This document shows positions 1-9,585 of a stretch of 64,000 nucleotides of DNA, in pieces. How positions within the stretch are numbered: the first letter of the stretch is position 1; the number at the start of each line of letters is the position of its first letter. Source of the DNA: Blastococcus sp. CPCC 205250 (GTDB lineage Bacteria > Actinomycetota > Actinomycetes > Mycobacteriales > Geodermatophilaceae); assembly GCF_019799925.1 (NCBI RefSeq), contig NZ_JABGCG010000014.1:79237-143236 (forward strand), read 5' to 3'. Below the pieces are notes generated by a model. It was not told the DNA's origin. It saw nothing but the letters and a program-made list of their open reading frames with translations, and did not search any database. The position numbers and the translations under genes are program-made.

Positions 1-2587
1 TATGCACCTCGACGGCGTCCCGCGACCCCTTCTTCAGGTCGTGCACGTAAGCACCACGGACGTCGAGCCCCTCGCGGCGTCCGGCGTCGGCGTACACCTG
101 GAGCTGCAAGTCGTGGCCACCGGCCTCACCGGTCGACGTCTTGTAATCGACGATCGCGAGCCCGGTGGTGACGCCGCCTTCCTGGTCGAGGATGACGTCA
201 GCCCGGCCAGATACCACCGCGTCGCCGAGATGAAGCTCGAACGGTCGTTCCGTCATCCACACCCGCTGCAGGTCCGACGAGTGGTCAGCGATGTAGCGGT
301 TGACGAGGCGCCGGGCGGCGTCCTTCATCTCTTTGTGGGCCGCCTTGTTGGCTGCCGGGAGGAAGAGCTCCTCGTCGAGGATCTTGTCCACCGTGGTGGA
401 GTCGGGGGCCGACCCGGTCGCCTTGGTGTGCTCGGCGATGGTCCGCATGACGTGATGCACGGCCTTGCCGTAGCCGAGCTCGGGAGCGAGCGTCGGCTGG
501 AAGCCGAGGACCGTCCGTAGGCGGTAGGCCAAGCCGCACTCGTCGTAGGCGGCCAGCTCGCTGAAGGTGACCTGCAGCAAAGCGGCGCCGTCCGCGCCCG
601 CCGAGTTCAACGCTGGCACCTGGAGCGGCGAGGCGACAAGGAGGCCGCCCGGCATCTCGTCCCAGTACGGAGACGATGCAACCCGGTTCTTGGTCACCCG
701 CTCGTGACGGGACAGGGAAAGCCAGTCCCGGGCTCGGGTCATCGCCACGTAGAACAGCCGGCGTTCGTCGGCGTCCGAGCCCTCGTAGCGATCAGCGTCG
801 AACAGGGTCCGATTGATCAACCACGGCCGCACCTGCCCCGTCCGCCGCGATGGGAAGCGCCCCTTCGTCAGGGAGGGCACGAAGACCGCAGGCCACTCGA
901 GGCCCTTGGCACTGTGCACCGTCGTCAGGTCAACGGCATCAGTGTGGACGTCCGGTTCGCCGTCAAAGCCCTCGTAGGCGCCGTTGGCGTAGTTGACGAT
1001 GTGGATCGCGAGATTCTTGTAGTACCAGACGCCGCGGTCCTGGCCACCGACTTGCTCACCCGATGCTGCATCGTCCGGACGTGCCCGGCGCCGGACCGAC
1101 TCATAGTCGGCGAGAAGCGTGGTGAACCGCGCCAGCGTGCCGAGGCGAGCGATGGACCGGGGGTCGTCGTGGTCCCACTGCTTACACCCGAGGACGTCGA
1201 CGAGCTCATAGAAGTCACGGACGAGGTCAACGCGACGCGACTCCTGGGTCACGGCGTTCTTCCACTGGCGGAGGAGCTGCCGGACCTGGCTTCCGACTCC
1301 CGAAGCAAGTCCGAAGGCGAGCGCGTAGCCCGCGACGAGGTCGTCCTCCGTGACCGCCTGCGACTGCACGCCGAAGCCCGCTGGCCGGTAATCGAAGTCG
1401 ACCAGCCAGCAGTAGGTCTTGCCGAGGACTTCGGCCTCCGCCCGGTCGAAGAGGCCGGTACGGCCGGCCGGCTGGACCGGCACCCGCGCATCCTCGAGAG
1501 CCTGCAGCAGAGCGGGGTAGCTCGTGCGGCTGCGCACCAGGATCGCGATGTCTCGGTAGGCAAGTCCCTGGCGGTGCAGATGGACGACGGCGTCCGCGAT
1601 CTCGGCGGCCTCGTCCTCCTCGTACTCCTCGAACCACGTCACGACCTCTGTGCCCATGGCCGGCCGGGTGGCGGTCATGACCTTGGCGAGACGGCCGGGG
1701 ATGGACTGCGCGAAGGCGTCTGCGGTGTCAACGATGGTGGGGCGGCTGCGGCGGTTGGCCGTAATAGAGAAGGACGCGACGTTGGGATACCGCTGGGCGA
1801 ACGAGGTGATGTTGCCGACGTCAGATCCGCGCCAGCCGTAGATTGCTTGATCGTCGTCTCCCACCACGACCAGGCTGACCTTGGGTCCGGTCAGCCGCTG
1901 AATGAGCGCTTCCTGGGCTGGATTGACGTCCTGATACTCGTCGACGATCAAGTGGCGCAGGTCGGCGAGGACGCTGTCGCGTACCTCTGGCTTGTCGAGC
2001 TCGGCTACGGCGCGGGCGATCTGCTGGCCATAGGTCAGGAGCCGGTACTTCTCGAGCGCGGCGTAGTAGCGCTCGAGAACGCTTCGAAACGGGTCCTGTA
2101 GCTGGCTCGGGACGATGAGCTCGTTCTCGACGACGTCCAGGTTCTCGAGGAACGCCCGGATGGACTTGAAGAGCGTTCCGCTGATGTCCTTGATCTGCAG
2201 CCGGGTCGCCTCGCGGACGAGGAAGGCTGTCAGCTGGTTCTCGTCGAGGACGTCGTAGGTCTCGTATCGGGGGACGTACGTCTGAAGCAGCCGGAAGCAG
2301 TACGCGTGGATCGTCCCCACATAGAGCCCGCCGAGCCGGTCGAGGGCCTGCGGGCCTAGCCGCTCGGCCACGCGCGCGCTGATGCGCTCCTTGAGCGAGG
2401 CCGCGGCGCGCTCGGTGAACGTGAAGGCGACGATGCTGCTGGCCGGCTCCCCCTCGGCCAGTAGCGCGGCCACCCGCTGGGAGACGACCTCGGTCTTGCC
2501 GGAGCCAGCGCTCGCGATGATCTGGACGTGGCTGCCGCGGTGCTGAACGGCGGCTAGCGCTTGTCCTTCGAGAAGTGGAGCTGACAT
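1..2587 (-). CDS. UvrD/PcrA-family helicase with C-terminal RecB-type nuclease domain (3' end outside window)
   Basis: Superfamily 1A DNA helicase; reading starts at the ATG at 2587 and stays open through the left edge, so the C-terminus is missing. Seen: Walker A 'IIASAGSGKTE' near residue 23, motif II 'DEYQD', motif III 'GDDDQAIYGWRG', motif V 'TVHSAKGLEWP' and motif VI 'RLFYVAMTRARDW'. After the helicase core, 'GRADVILDQEGG' followed by 'AIVDYKTS' matches the D...DYK signature of RecB-like PD-(D/E)XK nucleases. The family unwinds DNA 3'-5' and, when fused to this nuclease, processes DNA ends (AddAB/RecB-like). It is the third gene of a minus-strand group after the nuclease-RecQ fusion and a coiled-coil protein, 78 bases downstream of the latter. 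The context suggests defence or repair. The family call is firm; a role specific to this cluster is inference. Confidence 0.9.
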   Translation of the reverse strand, partial: MSAPLLEGQALAAVQHRGSHVQIIASAGSGKTEVVSQRVAALLAEGEPASSIVAFTFTERAAASLKERISARVAERLGPQALDRLGGLYVGTIHAYCFRLLQTYVPRYETYDVLDENQLTAFLVREATRLQIKDISGTLFKSIRAFLENLDVVENELIVPSQLQDPFRSVLERYYAALEKYRLLTYGQQIARAVAELDKPEVRDSVLADLRHLIVDEYQDVNPAQEALIQRLTGPKVSLVVVGDDDQAIYGWRGSDVGNITSFAQRYPNVASFSITANRRSRPTIVDTADAFAQSIPGRLAKVMTATRPAMGTEVVTWFEEYEEDEAAEIADAVVHLHRQGLAYRDIAILVRSRTSYPALLQALEDARVPVQPAGRTGLFDRAEAEVLGKTYCWLVDFDYRPAGFGVQSQAVTEDDLVAGYALAFGLASGVGSQVRQLLRQWKNAVTQESRRVDLVRDFYELVDVLGCKQWDHDDPRSIARLGTLARFTTLLADYESVRRRARPDDAASGEQVGGQDRGVWYYKNLAIHIVNYANGAYEGFDGEPDVHTDAVDLTTVHSAKGLEWPAVFVPSLTKGRFPSRRTGQVRPWLINRTLFDADRYEGSDADERRLFYVAMTRARDWLSLSRHERVTKNRVASSPYWDEMPGGLLVASPLQVPALNSAGADGAALLQVTFSELAAYDECGLAYRLRTVLGFQPTLAPELGYGKAVHHVMRTIAEHTKATGSAPDSTTVDKILDEELFLPAANKAAHKEMKDAARRLVNRYIADHSSDLQRVWMTERPFELHLGDAVVSGRADVILDQEGGVTTGLAIVDYKTSTGEAGGHDLQLQVYADAGRREGLDVRGAYVHDLKKGSRDAVEVH

Positions 2588-2665
2588 GGCATCCCCCTGC
2601 GATGTCGGACGACGGAACTCAAGAGGCGGCGGAGACTCCTCGAGTCGCCGACCTGAGCTGCGGTG

Positions 2666-3247
2666 TCATGAGATGAGGCCGAACTTCCTCCGCAGTCGGG
2701 GAGTGAGCTGGCCATCAAGTCGCCGCCAGGTTTCGTCCCGCTCTGCCAGCTGCTCCTGCAGCTGGGCGCTGCGATCAAGGCGCTGAGCCATAGTCGCGAT
2801 GTCACTTCGCAGGTCGCTTAGCGAGGTCACGACAGAACTGACCTGAGCCTCCAAGGACGTCATTCCCGCCGTCACCCGTGCTTGCTCCTCGGCAATCTGC
2901 GTGACCCGGCGTCCATGCTCGTCGACCTGCTGTCCCAGCCGGCTGACGTGCTCGTTCACCTGGCTGAGATCCGTGCTGCCGAGGAATGTCGCTGCCGTAT
3001 CCAGCGCAGCAGCCGTCGTTGAGTGCGCAGCCTCGGTCGTCGACGTGGACTCGGCGACTCGAGCCACCAGCGCGGTGAGAGCCTCCGCAGCTTGCTCAAT
3101 CGACGCCGCGGCAGCGTTGGCGGTGTCCCGCGCGAGGGACAGAGCCCGGAGCTGTTCCGCAGCCTGTGCCAGCGCCTGTTCCGCGTCGGAGTAGCGGCGC
3201 AGCACCGCATCGACCGTCAATCCCGTGGGCGTCGCACTCACGTCCAT
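2666..3247 (-). CDS. Coiled-coil protein linking the RecQ-like and UvrD-like helicase genes
   Basis: No recognised enzymatic domain. The 193-residue product is rich in Ala, Glu, Gln and Ser with long heptad-like stretches (roughly residues 20-75 and 85-170), including Ala-rich 'ANAAAASIEQAAEAL', as expected of an extended coiled coil. The C-terminus 'GQLTPRLRRKFGL' is basic. It starts at the ATG at 3247, ten bases inside the 3' end of the upstream nuclease-RecQ gene, so translation is probably coupled. A coiled-coil subunit between two helicases could be a scaffold or length ruler; that is inference. The opposite strand is also open but gives low-complexity sequence. Confidence 0.75.
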   Translation of the reverse strand: MDVSATPTGLTVDAVLRRYSDAEQALAQAAEQLRALSLARDTANAAAASIEQAAEALTALVARVAESTSTTEAAHSTTAAALDTAATFLGSTDLSQVNEHVSRLGQQVDEHGRRVTQIAEEQARVTAGMTSLEAQVSSVVTSLSDLRSDIATMAQRLDRSAQLQEQLAERDETWRRLDGQLTPRLRRKFGLIS

Positions 3248-6200
3248 GCTCCTTCTGTCGTGGCCTGCGCAATGCGTTCGAACGAGTTCCTGAGACGGCT
3301 GGGGAGCAGTACCGCTGCGAAGGTGGGCGCGTCCGTCTCCACCCCGCTGGCTGCGACCGCGTCCATGACGGCGCTCTCAGGGAGCGCCCCGGCGGCGAGC
3401 GCTGACGCGGTCGCGACGGCGGCCGCTTCAGCGTGCTTGCTCCTGGCGCACTGGCGAAGGAGCCACTCGACCAGCGACTCGAGATCGCTCGCGGAGCAGT
3501 CGTAACGCAGGTGTGCCGACCGTATTGCCGCTTCAATATTGGATGAGAACTCACGGAGCTCACCCGAGGGATCGAAGGCTTCCGCGAGGGCCCTAGCCAG
3601 CAGAAGGCCTGGGTGATCCGGATACGACCCGAGCAGCCGCGCGGCTCCTCCCCGCCATTCGCGCGCCTCCTCCACCGTGGCGACGGAGTCGAGAGCCGCG
3701 TACCACGACTCGAAAGTGAATGGCTCGTCGTCAATCAGACGCTCGAGTAGGGGAGCGATGTCGCCCTCGGTCAGGTATTCCAGGATGCGCTGCCGCAGCT
3801 GGGCGTCATCGCTGCACTCACGGGCAGCCAGCCACATCTCGCGAAGTGATCGCCTTCGGGCCCGTTCGACGGTGTCGTACACGAACTCGATGAGAAGCTC
3901 AGCGCAGGCGAGAACCACCTCGCGGGGCTTCTCGAATGACCTCTCGTCGAGCGCTCGCCGAATGACCGGCACGCGCCCTGGCTGGGACATCTCGACGTAG
4001 GTCAGGAACGAGGTGATGATGTCGTGGCCCGCGCCACCGGAGAGTCGGAGATCGAACTTCTTCCCGCCCCAGTCGACGAGGTAGTCGTCGACGACTCCGA
4101 GGATGACGAGCCGATGCAATGCCCGCTCGCGAGAACCCCGATCGGCACTCATCGGCACAGCGACAGAACGAGGCAGGTCGAGGTCCCCGATCACGTCGAT
4201 CAGATCAGCGATCTGTGCCAGCTCCTCCGTCACGCCGGTGAAGGTGTTCAGGTGGAAGAACAGCATGCGCTGCACGTCGTCGGCGTCGGCGCGCGCTGTC
4301 CTGTCCCGGCCCTCACGTGCCGTCTGGAGGTCCGCATCCTCGTCGAGGATCCGGCGTGTATGCGATTCATCGAACTCACTGAAGACGAGGACGCACCGCG
4401 CGGGCTCGCGGTCACGACCCGCTCGACCGACCTCCTGGTAGTAGGACTCGATCGAACCCGGTATGCCGTAGTGGACGACGTACCGGATGTTCGGCTTGTC
4501 GATGCCCATTCCAAACGCCTTGGTGGCCACCAGAACTGGCGCCTCGTTGCTCTTGAAGCGTCGCGCGTTGTCGCGCTTGACGGTCTCCCAGCGTCCCGCC
4601 TCCATCCCCCGGGGCGCGCTACCCGAGAAGAAGGGGGTGGGAGAGCCGGTCAGCGCGGTAATCCGCTGAGCCACCGTCGTCACGCCGTAGTCCCCGTTGA
4701 CGTGTGGCACGAAGACGACTCCCGACATCGTCCGGTCACCGCGGGCGCGGTAGAACTCGTTGGCAGTCATCGCAAACGCCCCGGGGAGCGCACGGAGCAC
4801 TCCGGACAGAGTTGCGCTTGCTTCGCCCGGCATGGTGCGTCGGATGTCGAAGGCCAGCTCCGGCCTGTCGAACGTCGCTGGCTTGACGAGGCTGTTCTCG
4901 GTTTGATTGGTGATCGTCAGCTCGTTGAGAACATCCCGCAGCACGGCGCGAGAAGCGGTGCCCGTCAAAGCCAGCAAAGGCGGTGCGGTGTCGCGGGAGT
5001 CTCGGCATACGCGGCGCAACACCCGGCCGAGGTTGAGATAGGACGTGCGAAAGTCATGGCCCCACTCGGAGACGCAGTGGGCCTCGTCCACCACGCCCAG
5101 GTTGATGGGTGTGACGGCACTGAGCTCTCTCAGAGCGTCCCTGAAGCTCTGCTGCTGCAGCCGCTCCGGAGCCACGAAGATGAACAGTGCGTCGCCGGCT
5201 GCGACCTGCTCGAGCGCTCCAACCGTGTCGCCCGAGGCCGTTGTCTGACTGGAGATGCCGACTGCACGATCGATTCCGTGGCTCCGAAGCCCCTCGATCT
5301 GGTCCTCGATGAGCGCGACCAGCGGATCGACGACAAGGGTCCGGCCAGGAAGGCACAGTCCGGCCAACTGGTAGATCAGGCTCTTCCCTGCGCCAGTCGG
5401 CAGCAGGACCGCGCAGTCGCGTCCGTGGAGGACTTCCCGCACAGCCTCGAGTTGGCCCTCGCGGAAACCTGGCTTGGCGAAGACGCTCTGCAGGAGGAGC
5501 TCGAGCGCCTCGTCGGCACGTCCTTCATCGACGTGTGGGGGCACGCGTTCTGCCGGTTCAACGGCGCTTTCCAACAAGGCGACCGGGAGGTCTGCGCTGC
5601 GGATGACGATCGCCGGAACCACGTCGGATTCCGGTAGTGCGACCAGTGGGCCCCACTGAGTCTGCAGGCGAATGACGACGTCCGCCGGTTCATCACCTAC
5701 CTCGGCGGCGGACTCCTGAAATCGGAGCCCGTCCCGCGTCAACCTCAGAGTTTGCCCGTTGCCGCGAAAGGCCACTGTCTGGGGACAGATGTCGCCTCCC
5801 CAGAGCGTGTCAACAGCTGCGAATACGTCGAGGTAGGCGGACACCCAGCGCCATGACTCGAGCGGACATTCCACGGACACAACCCAGGTGTCCCCGGCAA
5901 GGAACCCCGTCGCTACGCCTTCGAGCAGGCTCAGCATGAGGCGGTGTGCCTGAACGGCGCCGTGCGAGAGCACATGAGGCTCGGAGGTCGCGAGTGAGAC
6001 CTCGAGTGCCCCAAGTGCGTCAGTCGCTCCCGAACGGACAGCGCTAGCGGGTATGCGGACGGCGGGGATGCCAACGGAGGCCAGTGCTTGATCGCGCTCG
6101 TCGTCCACCTCTTGAGCTGCGGAGTGCTGGATGCCATCGACCTCGACGACTTTGTGGCCTGACGGGGTCGGCACAAGGAAGTCGACGCGGCGATCGCCTA

Positions 6201-7038
6201 CCGCGTCGAGTCCGCGGCCCCGCAGGATCTGATCGAGCGGCGCTTGTGGGGTGATGAATGACCCACTTGCTCCCAGCGCAGGCGCCAGGTGCTCATGCAG
6301 AAATATGGACTCCTCGACGCTGTCCGAGATGAGCCCTGACTCAAGAGAGCCAGCGGCTCGCCAAAGCGTCATAGCTTCCTGTGGGAGGCGCCGCACCAAC
6401 GTGGGGCTGAGCGTGCCGGCGGAGTCTCGGTAGGGGACGTCCGCGTCATCGAGGATCCGGCGCTCGACCGCCGGTGGCACGGGTGGTGCGGATCCTCGTG
6501 TGAGGATTTTGCGCATCATCCCCAGGACGCGTTGCGAGTGCGCGTCTGCAGGCTCGTAGCTCGGCAGATCCTCGACCGCAATCCAGGACACCCCGTAGTA
6601 CCGCTGAACGGTCCCTCGCAGCTCGTTCGACCAACTGCGCAGGCTGGCACCGCCAGCCATGTACCGGCACAGCCATCCCTCCCGAGCCATTGCCCCGTCT
6701 CGCCAGGTGACCTTGCGCGGGAGCCCTGCTCTGGGCGGCACGGTCCGAGTGGCCGATCCCGCGCGGGGCGAGGTTTCAGCCGGCTCAAGCGAGAACGTGC
6801 TGTGTGTCTCGCCCTTGCGCCAAGCCGAGCATCCCCAGAACTGTCCGCCGGCGTTGGGACCACGCCGAGCCGTGCGCAGGACCATGTGTGCGCCGCACTC
6901 TTCGCACGTCGGCGGGTCTGCCTGCTCTGCGCCGTCAGTCGAGTGCGGCAGGAAGTCGTCGGACATGGTGAGCCGACGGTATGGGGACATGCGAAACGAA
7001 ACCAGGGCGCTTCTTGCCAATCCACCCGTAATGGTCAC
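3238..7038 (-). CDS. Zinc-ribbon / PD-(D/E)XK nuclease / RecQ-like helicase fusion
   Basis: A 1,266-residue fusion, about twice the usual RecQ length. Residues 45-72 form a topoisomerase-type zinc ribbon ('CEECGAHM' then 'FWGCSAW'). Residues ~245-335 look like a DUF559/Vsr-type PD-(D/E)XK nuclease: 'RRVDFLV', then 'KVVEVDG' and 'RDQALASVGI'. Residues ~515-910 are a RecQ-type helicase: Walker A 'LLPTGAGKS' (545-553), 'DEAHC' (651-655), 'LTGTAS', 'MGIDKPNIRYVVHYG' and motif VI 'YQEVGRAGRDREPARC'. The last ~350 residues are helical and unassigned; no HRDC domain is recognised. The longest reading starts at a GTG at 7038; the ATG at 6966 ('MSDDFLPH') is an equally plausible start, and neither has a clear ribosome-binding site. 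RecQ enzymes unwind DNA 3'-5'. The attached nuclease and neighbours suggest attack on foreign DNA. Confidence 0.88.
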   Translation of the reverse strand: MTITGGLARSALVSFRMSPYRRLTMSDDFLPHSTDGAEQADPPTCEECGAHMVLRTARRGPNAGGQFWGCSAWRKGETHSTFSLEPAETSPRAGSATRTVPPRAGLPRKVTWRDGAMAREGWLCRYMAGGASLRSWSNELRGTVQRYYGVSWIAVEDLPSYEPADAHSQRVLGMMRKILTRGSAPPVPPAVERRILDDADVPYRDSAGTLSPTLVRRLPQEAMTLWRAAGSLESGLISDSVEESIFLHEHLAPALGASGSFITPQAPLDQILRGRGLDAVGDRRVDFLVPTPSGHKVVEVDGIQHSAAQEVDDERDQALASVGIPAVRIPASAVRSGATDALGALEVSLATSEPHVLSHGAVQAHRLMLSLLEGVATGFLAGDTWVVSVECPLESWRWVSAYLDVFAAVDTLWGGDICPQTVAFRGNGQTLRLTRDGLRFQESAAEVGDEPADVVIRLQTQWGPLVALPESDVVPAIVIRSADLPVALLESAVEPAERVPPHVDEGRADEALELLLQSVFAKPGFREGQLEAVREVLHGRDCAVLLPTGAGKSLIYQLAGLCLPGRTLVVDPLVALIEDQIEGLRSHGIDRAVGISSQTTASGDTVGALEQVAAGDALFIFVAPERLQQQSFRDALRELSAVTPINLGVVDEAHCVSEWGHDFRTSYLNLGRVLRRVCRDSRDTAPPLLALTGTASRAVLRDVLNELTITNQTENSLVKPATFDRPELAFDIRRTMPGEASATLSGVLRALPGAFAMTANEFYRARGDRTMSGVVFVPHVNGDYGVTTVAQRITALTGSPTPFFSGSAPRGMEAGRWETVKRDNARRFKSNEAPVLVATKAFGMGIDKPNIRYVVHYGIPGSIESYYQEVGRAGRDREPARCVLVFSEFDESHTRRILDEDADLQTAREGRDRTARADADDVQRMLFFHLNTFTGVTEELAQIADLIDVIGDLDLPRSVAVPMSADRGSRERALHRLVILGVVDDYLVDWGGKKFDLRLSGGAGHDIITSFLTYVEMSQPGRVPVIRRALDERSFEKPREVVLACAELLIEFVYDTVERARRRSLREMWLAARECSDDAQLRQRILEYLTEGDIAPLLERLIDDEPFTFESWYAALDSVATVEEAREWRGGAARLLGSYPDHPGLLLARALAEAFDPSGELREFSSNIEAAIRSAHLRYDCSASDLESLVEWLLRQCARSKHAEAAAVATASALAAGALPESAVMDAVAASGVETDAPTFAAVLLPSRLRNSFERIAQATTEGAWT

Positions 7039-7077
7039 GGCAACGCCGTCGAGCCAGACCTGCTCCCTGGAGGGAGC

Positions 7078-8961
7078 TCACGAGGTGTGTTGATCCCTCG
7101 CGACGAGTCGGTGCAGGAGAGCCTGGGTCTCGGCATCCGTTGAGAACAGGAGCGTCCCCCGCATTCCTCTGCTCAACAGCACCTTGTAGACGTTGCGAAC
7201 CAGGGCATCGAACTCCTGGGCGCTGACCTTCCTGGCGTTCCGGAAGTCGGGATCGCGGTTGGCGGACCGGACCGCGACCCAGCGGTCGGTGCGCCACACA
7301 AGGTCTGGGCCCATAAGGACGCCGTTCCAGTCGTACTCGAACCCCTGGGCGGTGTAGACGCAGCCGACCTGACCGAAGCCGGCCGGTTCGCTCGCCCACA
7401 ACGCCGCCGGGGGAGCGCCGCCGACCGAGCGGTCTCCCTTGAGATTCCATGGGCGTGCCCACGCATCGATCCGGACGTCGGGCACGAGGCTGCCGTCCTT
7501 CCGAGGGTCGCTCCACGGCCAGCAGTAGCCGGCTGCCATACGGGCGCCGTAGTGCTCCTCGAGCTTCGCTGCCAGCGCTGCCTCCATCGCCGAGGGCGAC
7601 TCGACGACGTGCACCTCGAACTTCGGGTCGCCCTCCCACGGGATCGGGCCTCCTGCCCGCAGCCCGAGTAGCCGCTCGACCCAGTCGATGTACGCCTCGG
7701 ACCCGCCGCACCGATACTGGGCGCTCAGGTCGACGTGGTGCACGTCGATGCCGCGCTGGCGGGCGGCCTTCTCGATGTCCTCCACAGTGCCGAGCTCACC
7801 GGGGCGCACGACCTGGTTCTCGTCTAGCAGGAAGACCGGCACACGAGCCGCATCGATCAGCTCATCCACCTGCGCCTTGCCGGAGCGGTGTTCGGCCTTG
7901 GTCCACCGGTTCGCGGAGGTCTCGCGAAGCCGGTGCGCCTCGTCGGCGATGAGGACGTCGAACCCGTTCTTGTCGGCGTCCATGAAGCTGTTGAAGTACT
8001 TGAACAGCGACTGCACCTGACGGGAGCCGGCCCCGGCCACTCGGCGGAGCGTCTGAGTGAAGGACCTCGAGCCGGTGGCGTGGATGGCTGACCGGCCTCG
8101 CCGGTTCAACTCGCCCAGGAGGGACAGGGCGATGACGCTCTTCCCGCTGCCGGGGCCGCCGGACACGATCACGACGCTCTTGTGGTCACCGGCCCGCGCC
8201 TTTTCGACCTCGTGCATGACGAGGTCGAAGGCCACGCGCTGTTCGTCGAGCAGCACGAACTGCTCGCGGCGGCGGACCTCCTCAGCGGCGACCGCCATAA
8301 GTTGCTTGCTGGGAGCGATCGCCGAGTGCAGTAGCCGGTCGGCGTACGCACTTCCGTCCGCGGGTGCCAGGCGGCTGCGCAGGAAGTCCAGCCACTCGCC
8401 GCGGTTCTGCTTGGTGAAGAGCCGGCCGAGTTCGTCCTGCGGATAGTCGTACAGCGCACCGACGCTCGTGGTGGTCGCGTTGTGCAGGTAGGCGGCACCC
8501 GCCAGGACGTCCGTTGTCCCGTGAAGCACGGACGTGAAGTCGAGCAGGTACTCACCGTACGAGCGGACCTGAGCGACCGGATGCAGGATCGGCCGCGGCC
8601 CATACGAGGGCTGGAGGACGAGCTCGGGGTCGTCCTCGAAGCGCTCGGCCTCCGACCACTGCTTGAGCTCGACGATCACGTACGAGGGCGCGTCGCGGCG
8701 CGGGTGACGACCGGCGAGGACGACGTCGATCCGCTTGCTGCTCAGTGGCAGCTGGTACTCCAAGAACACGTCTACTCGGTCGAGGTCGGCCTGGACGAGG
8801 TCGTCAGCGAGAACGCGAAGACTGGCGTCCCAGGACCGCAGCTCGGCCGCGGAGGGCCGGCGTTTCATCTGGAACGACATCTGCTCCGCGAGGACGGCGG
8901 CCACCTGGCCGTCACGGACCAGGTCGGCAAGGCCTCGCGCTGTGGTGCGCAGAAGGGGCAA
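7078..8961 (-). CDS. DUF2075-family P-loop ATPase with nuclease-like N-terminus
   Basis: Residues ~60-105 resemble a PD-(D/E)XK fold ('EYQLPLSSKRIDVVLAG' then 'YVIVELKQW'; candidate residues E68, D79, E98, K100). The C-terminal two thirds are a DUF2075/SF1-like ATPase: Walker A 'SGGPGSGKS' (267-275), Walker B 'DVLIADEAHR', then 'QYRCGGSEAY', 'VYTAQGFEYDWNGVLMG' and 'VLLSRGMRGTLLF'. DUF2075 proteins are common in bacterial defence islands, with activity mostly uncharacterised. The start is a TTG at 8961; N-terminal similarity to the family supports it. The gene ends about 40 bases before the nuclease-RecQ gene on the same strand, so it likely leads the minus-strand operon. Confidence 0.87.
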   Translation of the reverse strand: MPLLRTTARGLADLVRDGQVAAVLAEQMSFQMKRRPSAAELRSWDASLRVLADDLVQADLDRVDVFLEYQLPLSSKRIDVVLAGRHPRRDAPSYVIVELKQWSEAERFEDDPELVLQPSYGPRPILHPVAQVRSYGEYLLDFTSVLHGTTDVLAGAAYLHNATTTSVGALYDYPQDELGRLFTKQNRGEWLDFLRSRLAPADGSAYADRLLHSAIAPSKQLMAVAAEEVRRREQFVLLDEQRVAFDLVMHEVEKARAGDHKSVVIVSGGPGSGKSVIALSLLGELNRRGRSAIHATGSRSFTQTLRRVAGAGSRQVQSLFKYFNSFMDADKNGFDVLIADEAHRLRETSANRWTKAEHRSGKAQVDELIDAARVPVFLLDENQVVRPGELGTVEDIEKAARQRGIDVHHVDLSAQYRCGGSEAYIDWVERLLGLRAGGPIPWEGDPKFEVHVVESPSAMEAALAAKLEEHYGARMAAGYCWPWSDPRKDGSLVPDVRIDAWARPWNLKGDRSVGGAPPAALWASEPAGFGQVGCVYTAQGFEYDWNGVLMGPDLVWRTDRWVAVRSANRDPDFRNARKVSAQEFDALVRNVYKVLLSRGMRGTLLFSTDAETQALLHRLVARDQHTS

Positions 8962-8997
8962 GGACAGTCTCCGGGCAGCACGAATCGACTCGTGCGG

Positions 8998-9437
8998 GTG
9001 GAGGCATGTCCAAGGGAACGGAAGCCTGTCGGGCCGCTGACGAGCACACTAATCGCCACGGATGCCGAGGTCGTCTCGATACTCGAGTCGTGTCGTGACA
9101 TCGAGGACCTGACCCGGCGGATGCGGACCTTCACCGAGGAGCGGGACTGGGCAGATTCCACGACCCGAAGTCGCTGACGTTGGCGCTCGTCGGGGAGGTG
9201 GGCGAGTTGGCTGAGCTCCTCCAGTGGTTGCCCTCGCTTGAGCAGGCGGATGCGGTCCGCCAACAGCCGCTGCAGGACCGGCTGGCGGAGGAGATGTCGG
9301 ACGTCCTGCTCTACCTCCTGCGCTTGGCGGACGTCGTCGGCGTTGACTTGACCGAGGCTGCGCGGGACAAGCTCGCGAGGAACGAACAGCGCTTCCCGCC
9401 CGACAGGTACCGCGGCACGGCGCCCGTCAGGCCCTGA
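8998..9437 (+). pseudogene. MazG-like nucleotide pyrophosphohydrolase, frameshifted
   Basis: The two halves of a MazG-like dNTP pyrophosphatase lie in different frames. The first frame gives 'LTRRMRTFTEERDWAD' and then hits a stop at 9175-9177. The frame that continues gives 'RFHDPKSLTLALVGEVGEL', then 'AELLQWL' and 'EEMSDVLLYLLRLADVVGVD', ending at 9437. The family normally reads ERDW-xx-FH-x-PK-x-L in one frame, so one base appears missing between about 9146 and 9155. The start is uncertain (GTG at 8992 or 8998, or further in). The metal-binding EVGE...E..D pattern is intact in the second half. It is divergent from the DUF2075 gene. It may be a true pseudogene or a sequencing error in GC-rich DNA. 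Confidence 0.75.
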
Positions 9438-9585
9438 ACGACCGCAGGTCAACCCGTCCAGTCACGGCGGAGCCCTGCCGATAGAGGAGTCGCCGGCTCG
9501 AACCCGCCGGCACAGCGAGCACGGCCCAACGGGCTTCCGTCAGGACATGCCCTCACCCGCTGCGATCTTCGGACGGCGTGGATGA

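Noticed and set aside
704..2101. Long open frame on the plus strand
   Set aside because: It is antisense to the UvrD-like gene and translates to Arg/Val-rich sequence without family features.
4024..5637. Plus-strand open frame of over 500 codons
   Set aside because: Antisense to the RecQ-like helicase motifs, which are clearly the real coding strand.
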